From Ceriagrion tenellum (Eukaryota > Arthropoda > Insecta > Odonata > Coenagrionidae): 64,000 nt of DNA. Under the pieces are notes generated by a model. That model was given only the letters and a program-made list of their open reading frames with translations, was not told the DNA's origin and did no database searches. The DNA is taken from NCBI GenBank assembly GCA_963169105.1, contig OY720636.1, positions 68,064,123 through 68,128,122 of the forward strand. Direction: 5' to 3'. The position numbers and the translations under genes were made by a program. Each line of letters opens with the position of its first letter. Position 1 is the stretch's first letter. This document shows, in pieces, positions 20,642-32,138 of this stretch.

Positions 20642-21263
20642 CACTAGAATCATCGGACTTTACGGCATAAGTATTAGTACCGACAGTTGTCAATTCGACC
20701 ACTTAGAAATAGTTTGTTTTCTAAAAGAAATATGACATTTTTAATTTAAGTAGTAAGCAATTATCATGAAGATATCTTTTCGTTTTTATTGTGCAATATG
20801 TAGCAAGAATGAAGGTTTATAACAGCGTCCTATAATTTTCCATTTCATAATGTAGAATATGACACGATAGGACCTGGATCCTGGATTTCTGTTCTGATTC
20901 CATGTTCTCTTGCAAAGTCTGGGTCTATTACGTCTTCGTTCGGCGATTCACTCTTGGGTACGGTTGCCGAACTGTTCATAATATTTCAACAAAAGATAAT
21001 GAAACTCCATATTGTAATGATAAAACTTGAATAAAACAAGGGAGAGATACCCTGAGGTTCAAATGAACCCTTTGGTACTGATAGGTGGAATTAAATGTAC
21101 ATTAAAATCTGTTTCTTCTATGAGAGTCCTTTTTCGCATTATATTTTCGTGATAAACAATATTAAAAATCAAGTAATAAGCATGGACTAAGAGGATACGG
21201 TCAGAAGTAATGGATTGTCAAAAATAAAAAGCGGTCAAAATGACCCCATCGATACGTCTAGTG
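20642..21263 (-). mobile_element. TTAA-flanked element, copy 1 (piggyBac-like size and target)
   Basis: TTAA at 20638-20641 and 21264-21267 flanks ends that read CACTAGA inward on both sides. The whole sequence is alignable, in opposite orientation, with 31567-32134. On the minus strand an ATG at 20979 opens a short frame beginning MNSSATVPKSESPNEDVIDP, whose counterpart in the other copy starts MNILAAITKDESPQEDLIDP. The frame continues DFAREHGIRTEIQDPGPIV and then degenerates. TTAA target duplication is the hallmark of piggyBac (also of Kolobok). The acidic N-terminal fragment would fit the start of a piggyBac-type transposase, but no catalytic part is left. The class is inferred from target and ends only. 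Confidence 0.6.
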
Positions 21264-21284
21264 TTAAACACAAACAATATATTA

Positions 21285-21480
21285 AAGTTTTCTCCAGTTT
21301 TGGTCAAATCTATCAATTTTTGACCGTCAAAGTTTCACCAAATATATCCGCATCTTCAGGGCTTTGAAGAGAACCAAATTTAGCCAATAAAAAGGAGAAA
21401 TGCAGTTGGTTGCACAGAGCAACCAGTCGATCAGGAACGAACAACTCTTGAGAAAACAAGAGTTATAAATCAAACGAACT
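21285..21480 (-). mobile_element. Penelope-like terminal fragment (tentative)
   Basis: The minus strand contains CCCTGAAGATGCGG, about 10 bases, then GTGAAACTTTG (about 21363-21330), the CTGA...GATG...GAAAC arrangement typical of Penelope-like element ends. No coding part is attached. Confidence 0.35.
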
Positions 21481-21506
21481 CCATATGAACAATACTGTAT
21501 TCAAAA

Positions 21507-22260
21507 GATGGCATTTTAAACCTCAAACCGTGATGCCGCTCGCACAGTCCATTATGTCCCGGGAGATGCCCACTTCTTTCTATATCTCTTTTATGCCTTC
21601 CAGCATACATCTACGTTCATGAACTAACCCATAAAATACCGCATGGACGAGTGGCAGGGGGTGTTATGACACCAGTCGAGCAAATATGTAACGGATAAGG
21701 CTGTTGGAAGTGAAACGGTGACGTGTATTATGGGAGTGTATTTAGTGGAGCTCAGTTTTTATTGAGGTCACTTATTTTGCGTGGAAAGAAAAAATTTTTG
21801 TTCCTATATATTCGGCAATGCATCTCTCTCATTTTATCACTTCTGTTGGATCTAGACACGAGTGTGGCGTCAAAACAATATTCTCTGTGTCGCTCTGAAA
21901 CACGCCAGCCCTGAACTTCTCAAGCAAATTAAACCTAACGCGCAGTCTCCGAGTCTCTAGCAGATCTCAACTCTATCCATCTAGAAGCTGATAAACACTA
22001 TATGCTTGCTCGTAGCAGTTTTTAGCGAAGCGTACTGTTTTCCCTCGTAATTTATTAATTTTTTCGCTAAATTATTCTGTCCCGAGGTCCAAATGCTCGG
22101 GACTTTTTCGAGATGTGGCGTAACGAGGGCGAAGTAGAACCTGTCTTTTACTTTTTCATTCAAGGACCTTCCGATATTAAGCCACACATACGCTAGTTTC
22201 TTTAATCTTTCCTCAATATATACCTTTTTAATCATTCGAAGGAAACCTCCCTAACTGGCT
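21507..22260 (-). pseudogene. LINE family A copy A4
   Basis: The minus strand from 22235 reads LKKLAYVWLNIGRSLNEKVK, DRFYFALVTPHLE, then SIWTSGQN, LKTATSKHIVF and the shared C-terminal and 3' blocks down to the CATACATCTACG tail near 21604. The 'LgfVkRiiGrs..EKVKerfYFaLVrpHLEYa.siWdP' pattern identifies the end of the RT domain of a CR1/Jockey-like LINE. 21507-21600, past the 3' end, matches the same position beside copy A3. Numerous substitutions and stops mean it is inactive. It runs toward the assembly gap. Confidence 0.7.
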
Positions 22261-22271
22261 AAATTCCGTGA

Positions 22272-22471
22272 NNNNNNNNNNNNNNNNNNNNNNNNNNNNN
22301 NNNNNNNNNNNNNNNNNNNNNNNNNNNNNNNNNNNNNNNNNNNNNNNNNNNNNNNNNNNNNNNNNNNNNNNNNNNNNNNNNNNNNNNNNNNNNNNNNNNN
22401 NNNNNNNNNNNNNNNNNNNNNNNNNNNNNNNNNNNNNNNNNNNNNNNNNNNNNNNNNNNNNNNNNNNNNNN
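22272..22471. other. assembly gap (200 N)
   Basis: Exactly 200 undetermined bases, a placeholder size. The two ORFs that cross it are meaningless. The right edge starts inside a SINE tail, so the gap probably hides the rest of that SINE. Confidence 0.98.
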
Positions 22472-22545
22472 ATCCCCTATGGCGAAAATGACCTAAGCAG
22501 TTGGTCACCTCCCCAAAAATCCAATCCAATCCCAGCGTTTTACCT
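22472..22545 (+). mobile_element. core-type SINE, 3' end only
   Basis: ATCCCCTATGGCGAAAATGA, then GTTGGTCACCTCCCCAAAAA and TCCAATCCAATCC. This matches the last ~70 bases of the SINEs at 59.7 and 61.6 kb; the remainder is lost in the gap. Confidence 0.75.
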
Positions 22546-23224
22546 ATTGCCTTTAATATTGTGTAATGCTCTTATCACTAGTCATATTACTATCAATCAT
22601 ATTACTAATACATTTGTGAAGCATGGAATAAATATGAAAGTACAAAAATTGGAAAATTCGGGGTGTAAGTAAAAAGCTTCAATTGGAAAAAGTAAAAATT
22701 TTAAAAATGAAATCATAAAGAATTTTTAAAAAGATTCGTAAAAATAGTTTACAACCACACACCATAGGAAAAGGAATGCCCAATGCACGAACGAAATTTT
22801 AATAATTATTCCGCGTCATAATTTACGAATGCAATGTAAATGCAATCGCTTCCACACGAGGTAGCGGTAAAAAATAGCTTATATCAATGAGAAAATTTTA
22901 AATATGGAAGTATGTATTTTATTAACTATACCATAAAGACTTCTGCCTTAAAAATCTTTCCTATGTCCGGATAAAATGTTGTATGAGTGCCCAAAATGTC
23001 GCCGTAGGAATGGTCCATGGAGAGCACGATGTGACCAGTTGTAGCCAGTAGTACTAGCGAGTGGGTATGTAGTTGAATTATGCCCCTAATAAGCTGAATG
23101 TGGTAATTTTTCGGAACGAATAGTCGCGACAGAAATAGAATAGAATGGAGATAAATCAATTAAATTTCACTGGGTACAAATCCATTTGAGCTACAAAGAA
23201 ACAATACATTTCCTTCAATGGTGT
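22546..23224. other. no recognisable feature
   Basis: AT-rich DNA with no repeat or coding signature that I can identify. Confidence 0.45.
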
Positions 23225-24605
23225 ACGTACAGTTTATATTACTTATTACTACGTAACAGAAAAAAATACATAAAAATAAAACAACAGCAAATACAGGAAA
23301 ATAGCATTAACATTGTAATAAAAATATATAATTTATCCTCGAAGTTCTGAGGAGTGTTTATATTTTTTATTACTGGCGGTAATGACTTCCTCAAAAAGGT
23401 TGAGTGGACTACAAAAGATTTGTTGTTGGTTGTAGTGAAATGAGCTGTTCAGTACAATAGTAAATTGCTACTCCTCGTATTCATGTGTCTTGATACAGAT
23501 AACGTCTTAAAAGCACTGAACAAATACAGAGGTTCTTTACCTTGAAACAACTGAAACAGAAAGCTACCCAAAAGGTATCTGCGTCTATCTTTAATCTTCA
23601 TGAATTGCAGTTTACAGTTCATTCCTGAGAGGATAAATATAGTTTAACGGCGCAAAGAAAATACAAATCTAATGCAAGACTTTTGCAGCCACCGCAATTT
23701 TATGTACATTGCATCAGACAAATCATTAATGAGCAGTAATTGAAATGGGAATGATTAATGAATAAATTAAAGATTTTTAAATGTTGATTGGAAGAGCATT
23801 TCTGTAATTTTTATTTGGTATAATATTGTGTTATTCTTATTAAAAACGTAATAAACCGGATAATTCCAAGTTAAATTGGTGTTCTTTTGTAAACCTAGGT
23901 TGCGGATATTCACAGAATGAGGAATAGAAACAGTGCTGATGATGACGCGAGGGAATAAAGTCAGTGTCAAGTCGGTTAATTAATCGTGGATTTCGAATGA
24001 TGACTGTCTTCGTTTTAGAAGTATTCAACATGAGAGAATTTTCGTTTACCCTGTCAAAAATGGCCGAAGCAGGCAATTTAGTTTTCATGATTATTTCAAG
24101 TTATTCATGGAGGAGAAAGTGGAAATAGATATAAAAATCATGAGCATAGAGCATGCTCTTGCAGTATTTAATTTTTTGAGGAGGGTCTTTCAAATAAACG
24201 GAGAACAAAAATGGCTCCAGGACTGAACCCTGTGGAACACCAGAGGTATTGGGAAGCCATTATGAAAAGTCAAAAAATATAGTAGGATAGTTTATCCAAA
24301 GTTTCACGAACGGAAAATTATTCACGACAAGACAACCACCTCAGAAAACATTTATTCAAAGCTTTGTGGCAACAGATGTGAAAATCATCAGCATGGAGCA
24401 TGTAATTGCAGTATTTAATTTTTTGAGCAAAGTCTTGCCAATAAATGGAAAGCATCAAGGGCCCTGGAACTAACCCCTGTGGAACTCCACAAGTAGTAGG
24501 AAGCCATAATGAAAAGTTAGAAAAGGTAGCAGGATAATTTATCCGAAGATACGCGAACGGAAAATTATTCACGACATGACCACCACATCTCACAAAACAT
24601 TTATG
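23225..24605 (-). pseudogene. LINE family E RT ORF remnant with duplicated core
   Basis: The minus strand reads, from 24593: RINYPATFSNFSLWLPTTCG, the RT motif GVPQG.V.GPL, and HADDFHICCH (catalytic YADD with Tyr changed to His, both Asp kept). A second, duplicated copy of this core follows, with the phrase MLYAHDFYI (first Asp changed to His). Then come NENSLMLNTSKTKTVIIRNP (24045 on), VNIRNLGLQ (about 23910) and, after shifts, the C-terminal FMKIKDRRRYLLGSF (about 23600) and SFVVHSTFLRKSLPPVI (about 23420). This order is that of a Jockey/CR1-type LINE ORF2. Stops and frameshifts are spread through it. A second C-terminal piece lies at 25.8-26.3 kb on the same strand. Confidence 0.75.
24115..24605 (-). 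repeat. ~247-base tandem duplication of the RT catalytic core
   Basis: AGAT.T.AAAATCAT.AGCAT.GAGCATG occurs at 24127 and 24374, GCAGTATTTAATTTTTTGAG at about 24161 and 24409, and CGAACGGAAAATTATTCACG at about 24308 and 24552. The offsets are constant at 244-248. The units are diverged, so the duplication is old. Confidence 0.8.
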
Positions 24606-25779
24606 CTAAGATTTGGCGCGTGAGTCATGATTTTCCAAAAAAATACGTGGTTGCTCTCTTGACACTAAAGGCCATTTAATCCCTTTTTCCAGCGATGAAA
24701 GAACTCTAAACGGATGTTCTGTCCCACTGTGCTCTAATGCTTTATGGTGAGATGAAAATGGAAACACGATTCAGCCTCCTGTCGCAGTGTCCCCTTTTTG
24801 TAAACGCGGGATCAAGCCTTGAGTTGCGGTTTCGCCATTTGCCTCATCTCCCCTGCGGATGTCGGCGGAGACCGCGGAATACCATGTCGCACAAAGTGAA
24901 GGGCCGCGTCAAGACGTCGATGCGGAGGAATAATTCATGACATTCTCAGATTTAATAACCTGGAACTTTGCGGCCTTCGATACCTCAGCGCATGTTGAAT
25001 CTCATCTGTTTACCTCCTGCCGAGTGCGAATATCATTCAAGAATAGCCCCCGAGTCACGTTTCACTGAGACATATTGTCAAATAAAAGTCCCATTTGAAT
25101 TCCATTTAAACACTTAAATTGCGCCAGAGTCGTGAGAACTTTGGAATCATGGTAATGATTATGAACAGATATAGTGACTCAAAGAAATTCATCCGAAGCA
25201 TACTATCGACTGATTGAATATCAGAGACACAACTGTAATTAAGTTTAGCGTATCAAGAGATATTGAAAATTTATTGAAACAGCGTACGTGAATAAATATT
25301 GTATTTGATTTTTATGTATGAATATGTTATGCTGTATATATTGCATAATAGTTTGATATTATTGTATATACGAGATGCTCAATTTCTGAAGTGTGTTCAC
25401 AATATGTCAGTTATTTATAGATCGCTTTCGAGGATTTATATCTCTCATTAATTTTTCTCGAATGAAGCAATACGCTGAAAATACTCACACATCACTTATT
25501 GGATTACATTGCTCAAAACTTGCGAGTGGAAGCATACTGGCTTAAGGAATTAACCGGGTTATTTGCAAATAATTGGGTCTTTCTTTGCGTTATCTTATTC
25601 ATGACTCTTCACTCTCTAAAATTGATTTATTCAAGGTAGTAAACAAACTAGCTTCAATTCACCGATTTACAGAACATTCCATAGCGCTTTTAGTAATAGA
25701 GTATATGAGAAGAATTTTCGGAGTTAATAGACCTAAAATAATAGGAAGAAGGCCATAAAAAAAGAATTTTAAATAAATT
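24606..25779. other. no recognisable feature
   Basis: 24740-24940 is locally GC-richer and includes a 67-codon ORF with no family signature. The rest is AT-rich. Confidence 0.4.
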
Positions 25780-26320
25780 TATGAAATTGCACAAACTGTA
25801 CTAAGCCCCTTGAGCAACAAAAAACGGTATATTTCCTTTAACGGTGTATATGTATGTGTATATATTTTACTTCTATATATTCTATCTCGTGTAAATATAT
25901 TTTACTTCTTACAGTGAAACAGGAAAACATCACATAAAAATTGAAAAAACAACAAACTCAGGAATATAGCATTAACATTGCAAAAAATTATAAAATTTAT
26001 CCTTGAAGTTCTGATGAGTGTTTGCATTTTTAATTTATGGCGGTAATGAATTCCACAAAAACGTTTATTAGACTACAAAAGACATATTTTTTATTTTGGC
26101 TCGATGAGCTGGGCAGGACAAAAGTGATTCGCTACTCCTTCTATCCACGAGTCTGAATAGAGCTAACATCTTAAAAGCATTGAACCAATAGTGAGGTTCT
26201 TAATATTGAAACTATTGAAACAGGGAGCTACCCAAAAGGTATCTGCGTCTCCCGTTTATCTTTTAAAATGCATATTTAGTAGGAGTGACAATTCAATATT
26301 TTCACGGCTCATAATTAAAA
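25780..26320 (-). pseudogene. LINE family E, second C-terminal fragment
   Basis: Aligns along its length with 23225-23640: shared AATATAGCATTAACATTG, TTATCCT.GAAGTTCTGA, GGCGGTAATGA, GACTACAAAAGA and GCTACCCAAAAGGTATCTGC. It therefore encodes the same C-terminal region of the RT ORF on the minus strand. It is more decayed, with an AT-rich insertion near 25850-25910. Confidence 0.7.
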
Positions 26321-29257
26321 GTACTCCACACAATGGCTTACTTACAAAAAACACCTGCTATCATATGATTAATGTGGTATTTAAATGCTTAAGCCATGAT
26401 AGTTTCTTCTAGCCGGGGGACGTAGTTTGTGGATATGCGGAAATTAGTAAGACTTAGGCGAATAGATACACATTTTACGATTATATGGGGAAAAAGAGAG
26501 TAAAGAAACACATCGTTTTCTCTAGACATCATTACCTCAATAAAAAACTTACTTCAGTGAGGAAATTACGACAAGGCAATTAACTACCGGGAAGAGAAGA
26601 TTTTTTCTTTCTATGAGTATAACGAGTAATAGGGTAGCGATAAAAATCAAATCGTTTATTCAATACGATTGCCTTTGTAAAGGAAATACAAATAATAATG
26701 ATAGGCTTACATTGTAGATGATACAACTGCCAAGGTTGACTCGCACTGACTTGCTAATTACTTCTTCTTTATTATCTTTAAACGCATCATTAATTCCCAC
26801 GGCGATATTAGAAGCCGCAACCTTCTGGCTACAAACCTCAATATCGTTGTCGCCGCTGCTGTTATTTATATAGACTCATTAACATTTTATTGCAAACTGT
26901 CGCTGCTTGGCTTATGAATGGAAGGAACGCTGCCGAGGAAACAATGCTAGCCGGGTAAAAATCAATATTAGTTTTTGGGCGACTCAAGGAGAAGAAAATA
27001 ATCAAGAATACTGAACACTGCCTCATAATGAAGAGTATTAACTTTTTCCAATGGGAATGAATGAGAAAACCACGACGTTATCTGGCATTTTGAGTTAATT
27101 AAGCATAACTGCAAAGAAATGGTTTTAAAGTTACAATTTGTAAATCAATTTGCAGTTACACTCATTTCTTTTTATATCAGCCAGTACAGCTGGAGACCAT
27201 GTCTTGAAACAGAATCTTTCATCAAAATGTCGCTCTTAACAATTAGCCAATAGTATTCTTTCAAATTGATGACAACTTTGTGAGTCAAACATTGCAGTGG
27301 TTAATAAATGGCAGTATTGCAACTTAATAGTAATGAAAATGCAATATTATTCGATTATAAAAATTATGGCATAAAATTCGATTACATATATAATTCTAAG
27401 AAAATCTACAAAAAATCATATAAATATTTGAGTTCATTTAGCGTTTTATTAAGAAACGCCTTACCAAGTAACTTAATAAGATTCCTACATTAACCTACAA
27501 ATCTAAAAGTTTTTGGTGATTTTTCAATCTGAAAATTAGTGCTTAAGTATATCAGTTTCCCTTGTTTCATAGAAATTACATCAACTCCACTTGTGAATTT
27601 AAAAATTTCAAGAAACAATACGAGTGATGGTGTCTGAATTTGAAACAAATTTTCTTATAGAGACACTACATTGAAACAACCACACTCCTTTATATTTCCC
27701 ACAAACAATGAACATTAGAATTTCATCATATGCCAAAGTGCAAAACTTTCGTAGGATCAGACAACCCAAAATCCCCTAGGTAGGCAATGACCAAGGCTCT
27801 CACATTTCTGACTGAGAACCTATTATAATTCTTATGGTAGCTTGGGGGCTAGATTTTTCTCAAACCACAATACAGACCATGTCCAAATTTTGTTTTTTCA
27901 AACTAAGATACGGCAAGAATTATGAAGAAAATGCAGTTATATGTATGGTATTTCTTCTCACAGAACTTCTTAGAAATTAACCTAATTTACAATATAAAAA
28001 AATTGAGGTTATAACAAGACTTATTTGTTTGCAGCGCAATGCTGATAATGCAATCTTACCTGAAGTTTCTGTGTTGTTAAATTTTTTTCCAACTAGTTAA
28101 CATATTATAAAGATTATTGCTCAGATTAATACCAGAATGTAATTTTTCATATGAATGAGACACAATTACACGCAGTTGCATGGGGTGGTTGACATTCTGG
28201 CTTCCGAATTTCCCCAATATCTTTATATTTGGGGACTATATTTCGGCCTTCATGCTTTCTTAGGTCCTGAATTGCAGGATATGCGGTGTAATACTGACGA
28301 CGAGATGGACCAATGTGGCAAAAAACGCGCAAACCGCAAGATTAACCCGCGAGACCCCACAGAAACCTACAAAAACACAGTAACATTTATGACTAAACAT
28401 TTGGGTCAAAACGTGCTAATTTTTGTGATCATATCTCCCAGCAGCGCACAGCCTAATTTTATGGCAAATGTCTTCCACTTTTTGAGAATATCTCGTGAAG
28501 TATTGCAGTAAGTGGGGTAGCATATTGGTTTCACTAGAGAGCATGATCAAGTTTTTAAAAAACTTGATTGAGAGATCGATTGGAGTAATGAGCCTGTTTA
28601 AGGTAAGTTTGAATGGAAAAGAGTACAAATCATACAGACTTTAAACGGGGAGAGCCCCGTAACTCATTATGCGACTCCTTTCTTCATCATAGCATGCTGC
28701 ATACATACACTCTCTTTTTTCATATGATTCATTCTCTTTCATTCATCTTCCAGCTTTCCCAAGGTCCTCTCCTCTATCAAGGCATTAAGTATGCTTTCGC
28801 ACCTCGCCACCTGTTCCAATCACCTCTCTTGACTTCTCTTTGGGAATTAATCAGCATTACTTCAAAATTTCCAAGCCTCAAGAGTGGCAAAATTTAGACG
28901 TCAAAAGCCTCAAAAACTCCAACTAGGACCATTGAGAATTTGTGATCTTTCGGATAGGCTGACGGTATATTTACGAACTTTCGACCGATTGGAGAGATTG
29001 CCTAACGTTGGCGTCAAAATGGTGTGCCACCGTATTTGAAAACTTATAACTGGGTTCGAGCAAATACTATTGCCATGTCATATACACATTTTTAAAGATA
29101 TTTTTTTGTAATGTTAGCCATATTTATATCATAAGATAAAATCATAACTGTAGACACACCGATGCCATAATCGATTCCGCGAACCCTAAATTTAACAGTT
29201 TTGTCAACTTAACGAACTTTTTCACTCAATCTGCCGACAAAAAAATAATGAAATACA
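26321..29257. other. long stretch without recognised features
   Basis: Nearly 3 kb of AT-rich DNA. ORFs of up to 118 codons (28155-28511) show no family motif and overlap on both strands. No shared repeat family is seen. It could be unique intergenic or intronic DNA. Confidence 0.5.
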
Positions 29258-29705
29258 AAAAAAAGCTGCACGCTTCGTTAAAAACTGCTACAAGCGAGAA
29301 TATAGTGTACCACAACTTTTAGAGGGGTTAAGGTTGGAGCCCCTAGAGACTCGGAGGCTACATGCTAGGCTAAGTATGTTTGAAAAATTCTGAACTGGTG
29401 TGTTTCAGAGCGACAGAGAGAATATTATCATGACGCCTCACTCACTGCATCTCTCGGTCTGACAGAAACGATAAAATGAGAGATACATTGCCGGACTGAT
29501 AGGTACAAAAACTCATTCTTTTCGTACAAAGTAAGCGACTGTAATAAAAACTGAGCTCCGATAAATACACTCCCAAAATATCCGTCACCATTTTGCCTCC
29601 GAACACATGATCCCTTGCATCTTTACATGGCTGGTGTCCTAACACCCCCTGCAACACGGCAATGCGGCGATTTTCTGGGTAACATGTAGATGTAAATGTA
29701 GAACC
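29258..29705 (+). pseudogene. LINE family A copy A5
   Basis: The + strand reads KKLHASLKTATSENIVYHNF, EPLETRRLHARLSMFEKF, then TGVFQSDRENIIMTP and, in another frame, the tail with CTGGTGTCCTAACACCCCCT, ending in GTAGATGTAAATGTAG near 29700. Same C-terminal LINE block as A3. Truncated at 5', with several stops. Confidence 0.75.
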
Positions 29706-30336
29706 TATGCAAAAATACGTTATCTACGGTATTGACTTTTAACCAAAAGTTCAAAGAAATAATAATGATACATAAAATGGCAATTTCACATTTTTAGTGC
29801 TCATTATTTATTGCTGATTAAGGAAAAGTATTGTACTTATACCAAAATTTGCCTTGAAGCACAAAATTAATGTCCTAAAGACACTCTTTAATGCATTCAT
29901 AATTTTTCATGATCTAAAAAATGTCTGATTTATACGTAATATAATTTAAATTAGGGAATTCTGAAATTACGCCGGAGTGAGCGGTTACCTTGTAGTTACT
30001 CTCCTCATTAACTTTCCTCACAAAATCTACGTTACAAAAAGTTTTGATATTGAGGACAAACTCATTGAGTTTTACTCGCGGTGACGTCTCGCTGAAACTA
30101 TCTTCATGATTTCCGCGATATTGGAATCAAATCGTCAAACATTCCTATATTTCCCAACGCCACGTTTCACTATGGTCTCTCTTGGAAAAGATATGATAAT
30201 AATAGCTTATTACTTTCCAGAAAATAAATTACAAAAACACAATTTCGTTCAACATAAAGTTGAAAAGCATAGGTTGCCTCTAAAAAAACTGTGTACAGGT
30301 CACCATTAAAAAAAGAGGGAATTGCTGGTTACAAAT
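29706..30336. other. no recognisable feature
   Basis: AT-rich sequence with only chance ORFs. Confidence 0.5.
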
Positions 30337-30340
30337 TTAA

Positions 30341-30563
30341 CCCTTTCCGGTCCTGTGATTCCAAATGGAATCACGTCGCTTTCCTGCATCGAGCGTCGAT
30401 TTCTTCATATGTATTTCATGTAAAAGATGATGTAATCTACGTAAGGTGAAAATATGCGGTGGGATAAAATAAATTTATGAATTAATGAAAGTCATTAGAA
30501 TAAATCGATGCTCGACGCAGGAAAGCGACGTGATTCCATTTGGAATCACAGGACCGGAAAGGG
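30341..30563. mobile_element. TTAA-flanked MITE with ~62-base inverted repeats
   Basis: Flanked by TTAA at 30337-30340 and 30564-30567. The ends CCCTTTCCGGTCCTGTGATT and its reverse complement continue inward for about 62 bases with only two mismatches; each arm includes a near-palindromic GATTCCAAATGGAATC. Total length is 223 bases and nothing is coded. The TTAA target and CCCTTT start fit non-autonomous piggyBac elements. Near-identical arms imply a recent insertion or arm homogenisation. Confidence 0.85.
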
Positions 30564-30567
30564 TTAA

Positions 30568-31562
30568 AGAAATTTAATACATGTCCGAAAAAAGTTAATA
30601 TTAGTGAGCTAAAATCAAATGGAAATAAAAAAAACTGCACAAAATAATAAAACTCAATAAATAATCTGTATCTGAATGAGTAAATAGCCATAGCTCCGCC
30701 ATTTGGATTAAATTAATGCTGTTAGCTTTCGTGATAACTGGTAGTAGATTGTAAATTTTAGGACCCATATGTAAAAAATGACAAGGATGAAGAAAAGAAA
30801 GATGACAGATAAAAGATGAATGATGATCGTGTTTCACCACCGTCCACATTTGACGAGTGACGAAAACAGCGATGACGACTCCTTTTTGGAGCTGTGTGTG
30901 TTTCTTTCTCCATAGGCGTGCCACGAACACCCTTGATGAGCGACTGGGATAAGGACAGCGTGGTTGTGGAAGGGGGCACAAGTATTCTTCCGAATCGGGA
31001 AAGTCCTCTCCCCTGTGTACGTCTCCCCCGGTCTGGGAATCTTTCCAGCGGCGGCGGTAAATTTCGCCCATAAGGCACCTCCCCCCCACCATCTTCCCGG
31101 AGTCTGCGGAGAATGCTAAGAATCCTCGTGACAAGTAAGTCGTGAGAAAGACCCGGTGGGCGAAAGGCGAACGAGGGGTGGCTGAGTGGGGAGGAAGGGG
31201 AGGAGGCTGTGGGAGTGAGGAGCAATGCAGAAAACGGAAGCCATCTTTGAGAATCTCTTGAAGGGAGCACTTGGTTGCACGAAGGGGGATAAAGAGAGCA
31301 AAGAATCGACGGGATGTGTTTCCTAGCTTGGATATTGCGATATGTGCCCGCTGCGAGATGAGTTACGCCAGAGGTGTGTAATAGCAATATTCACTGTCCT
31401 TAATACTGCTGTGCTCATTTCGTTTTTATATATTCTCACTCTCCATTCCTGATTTTCATTCAGCGGCCCGTAAATCATGAGGATAATTCCCTCCCTTCAT
31501 TATTCTGAGTGGCTTCACATGAAATGTTAATAAGCTCCTCGCATCCGTAACCCCTGGCTCAA
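30568..31562. other. GC-richer island 30840-31390, no confirmed gene
   Basis: Overlapping minus-strand ORFs of 177 and 209 codons (31134-30601 and 31387-30758) lie in different frames of a G/A-rich stretch and translate to Ser/Pro/Arg-rich sequence without motifs. A promoter-like or unique regulatory region is possible, but unproven. Confidence 0.35.
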
Positions 31563-31566
31563 TTAA

Positions 31567-32134
31567 CAATAGAAGTACAGCAGGGGTAATTATAACCCTT
31601 GCTATTATTTATAATCCATTACTTTTGACCAAATCATGTCAGTTCTTGCATATTTCTAGATCTCTATTTTTTTAGCACGAAAATAAAATGTTAAAAAAGG
31701 AACCTCATAGCAAAAAGATGTTTTAATTTCTATAAAAATCTATCTATCAATACCAGAGGGTTCATTTTGCCTTCAAGCCATGTCTTCCTTGTCTCATTCG
31801 AGTTCTATCATCTCAGAATGGAGTTATATTGCCTTTAGTTGTAAAATTATGAACATTTTGGCAGCCATAACCAAGGATGAATCGCCGCAAGAAGACTTAA
31901 TAGACCCAGACCACATCCTCTATGTTGAAATGGCGAATAATACACATCGATAAAAACCTTTCTTCTTGCTGCATAATTTATGGTAACAACTAAAAGATCC
32001 CTTCAAAACAATTTGTTTATTGCTTCAAAAAAAACGTCATATTTATTTTAGAAAATTAGCACTTTCTCAGGGATCAAATTGACACCTATTACTACTAACA
32101 GGTATGCCGTAGTAATAGTCCGGTGCATCTAGTG
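31567..32134 (+). mobile_element. TTAA-flanked element, copy 2
   Basis: TTAA at 31563-31566 and 32135-32138. The left end CAATAGAAGTACAGCAGGGG and the right end (reverse complement CACTAGATGCACCGGACT) match the ends of copy 1. Interior blocks correspond in order: TAATCCATTACTT, AGCACGAAAAT, ATACCAGAGGGTTCATTT, TTCTATCATCTCA and AATGGAGTT. The ATG at 31849 opens MNILAAITKDESPQEDLIDP, parallel to copy 1. The orientation is opposite to copy 1, and it is 568 bases against 622. Confidence 0.6.
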
Positions 32135-32138
32135 TTAA

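Noticed and set aside
22251..22672. ORFs spanning the N run
   Set aside because: Most of their length is undetermined bases.
30601..31387. 177- and 209-codon minus-strand ORFs as genes
   Set aside because: They are different frames of the same G/A-rich DNA, with Ser/Pro/Arg-biased translations and no motif.
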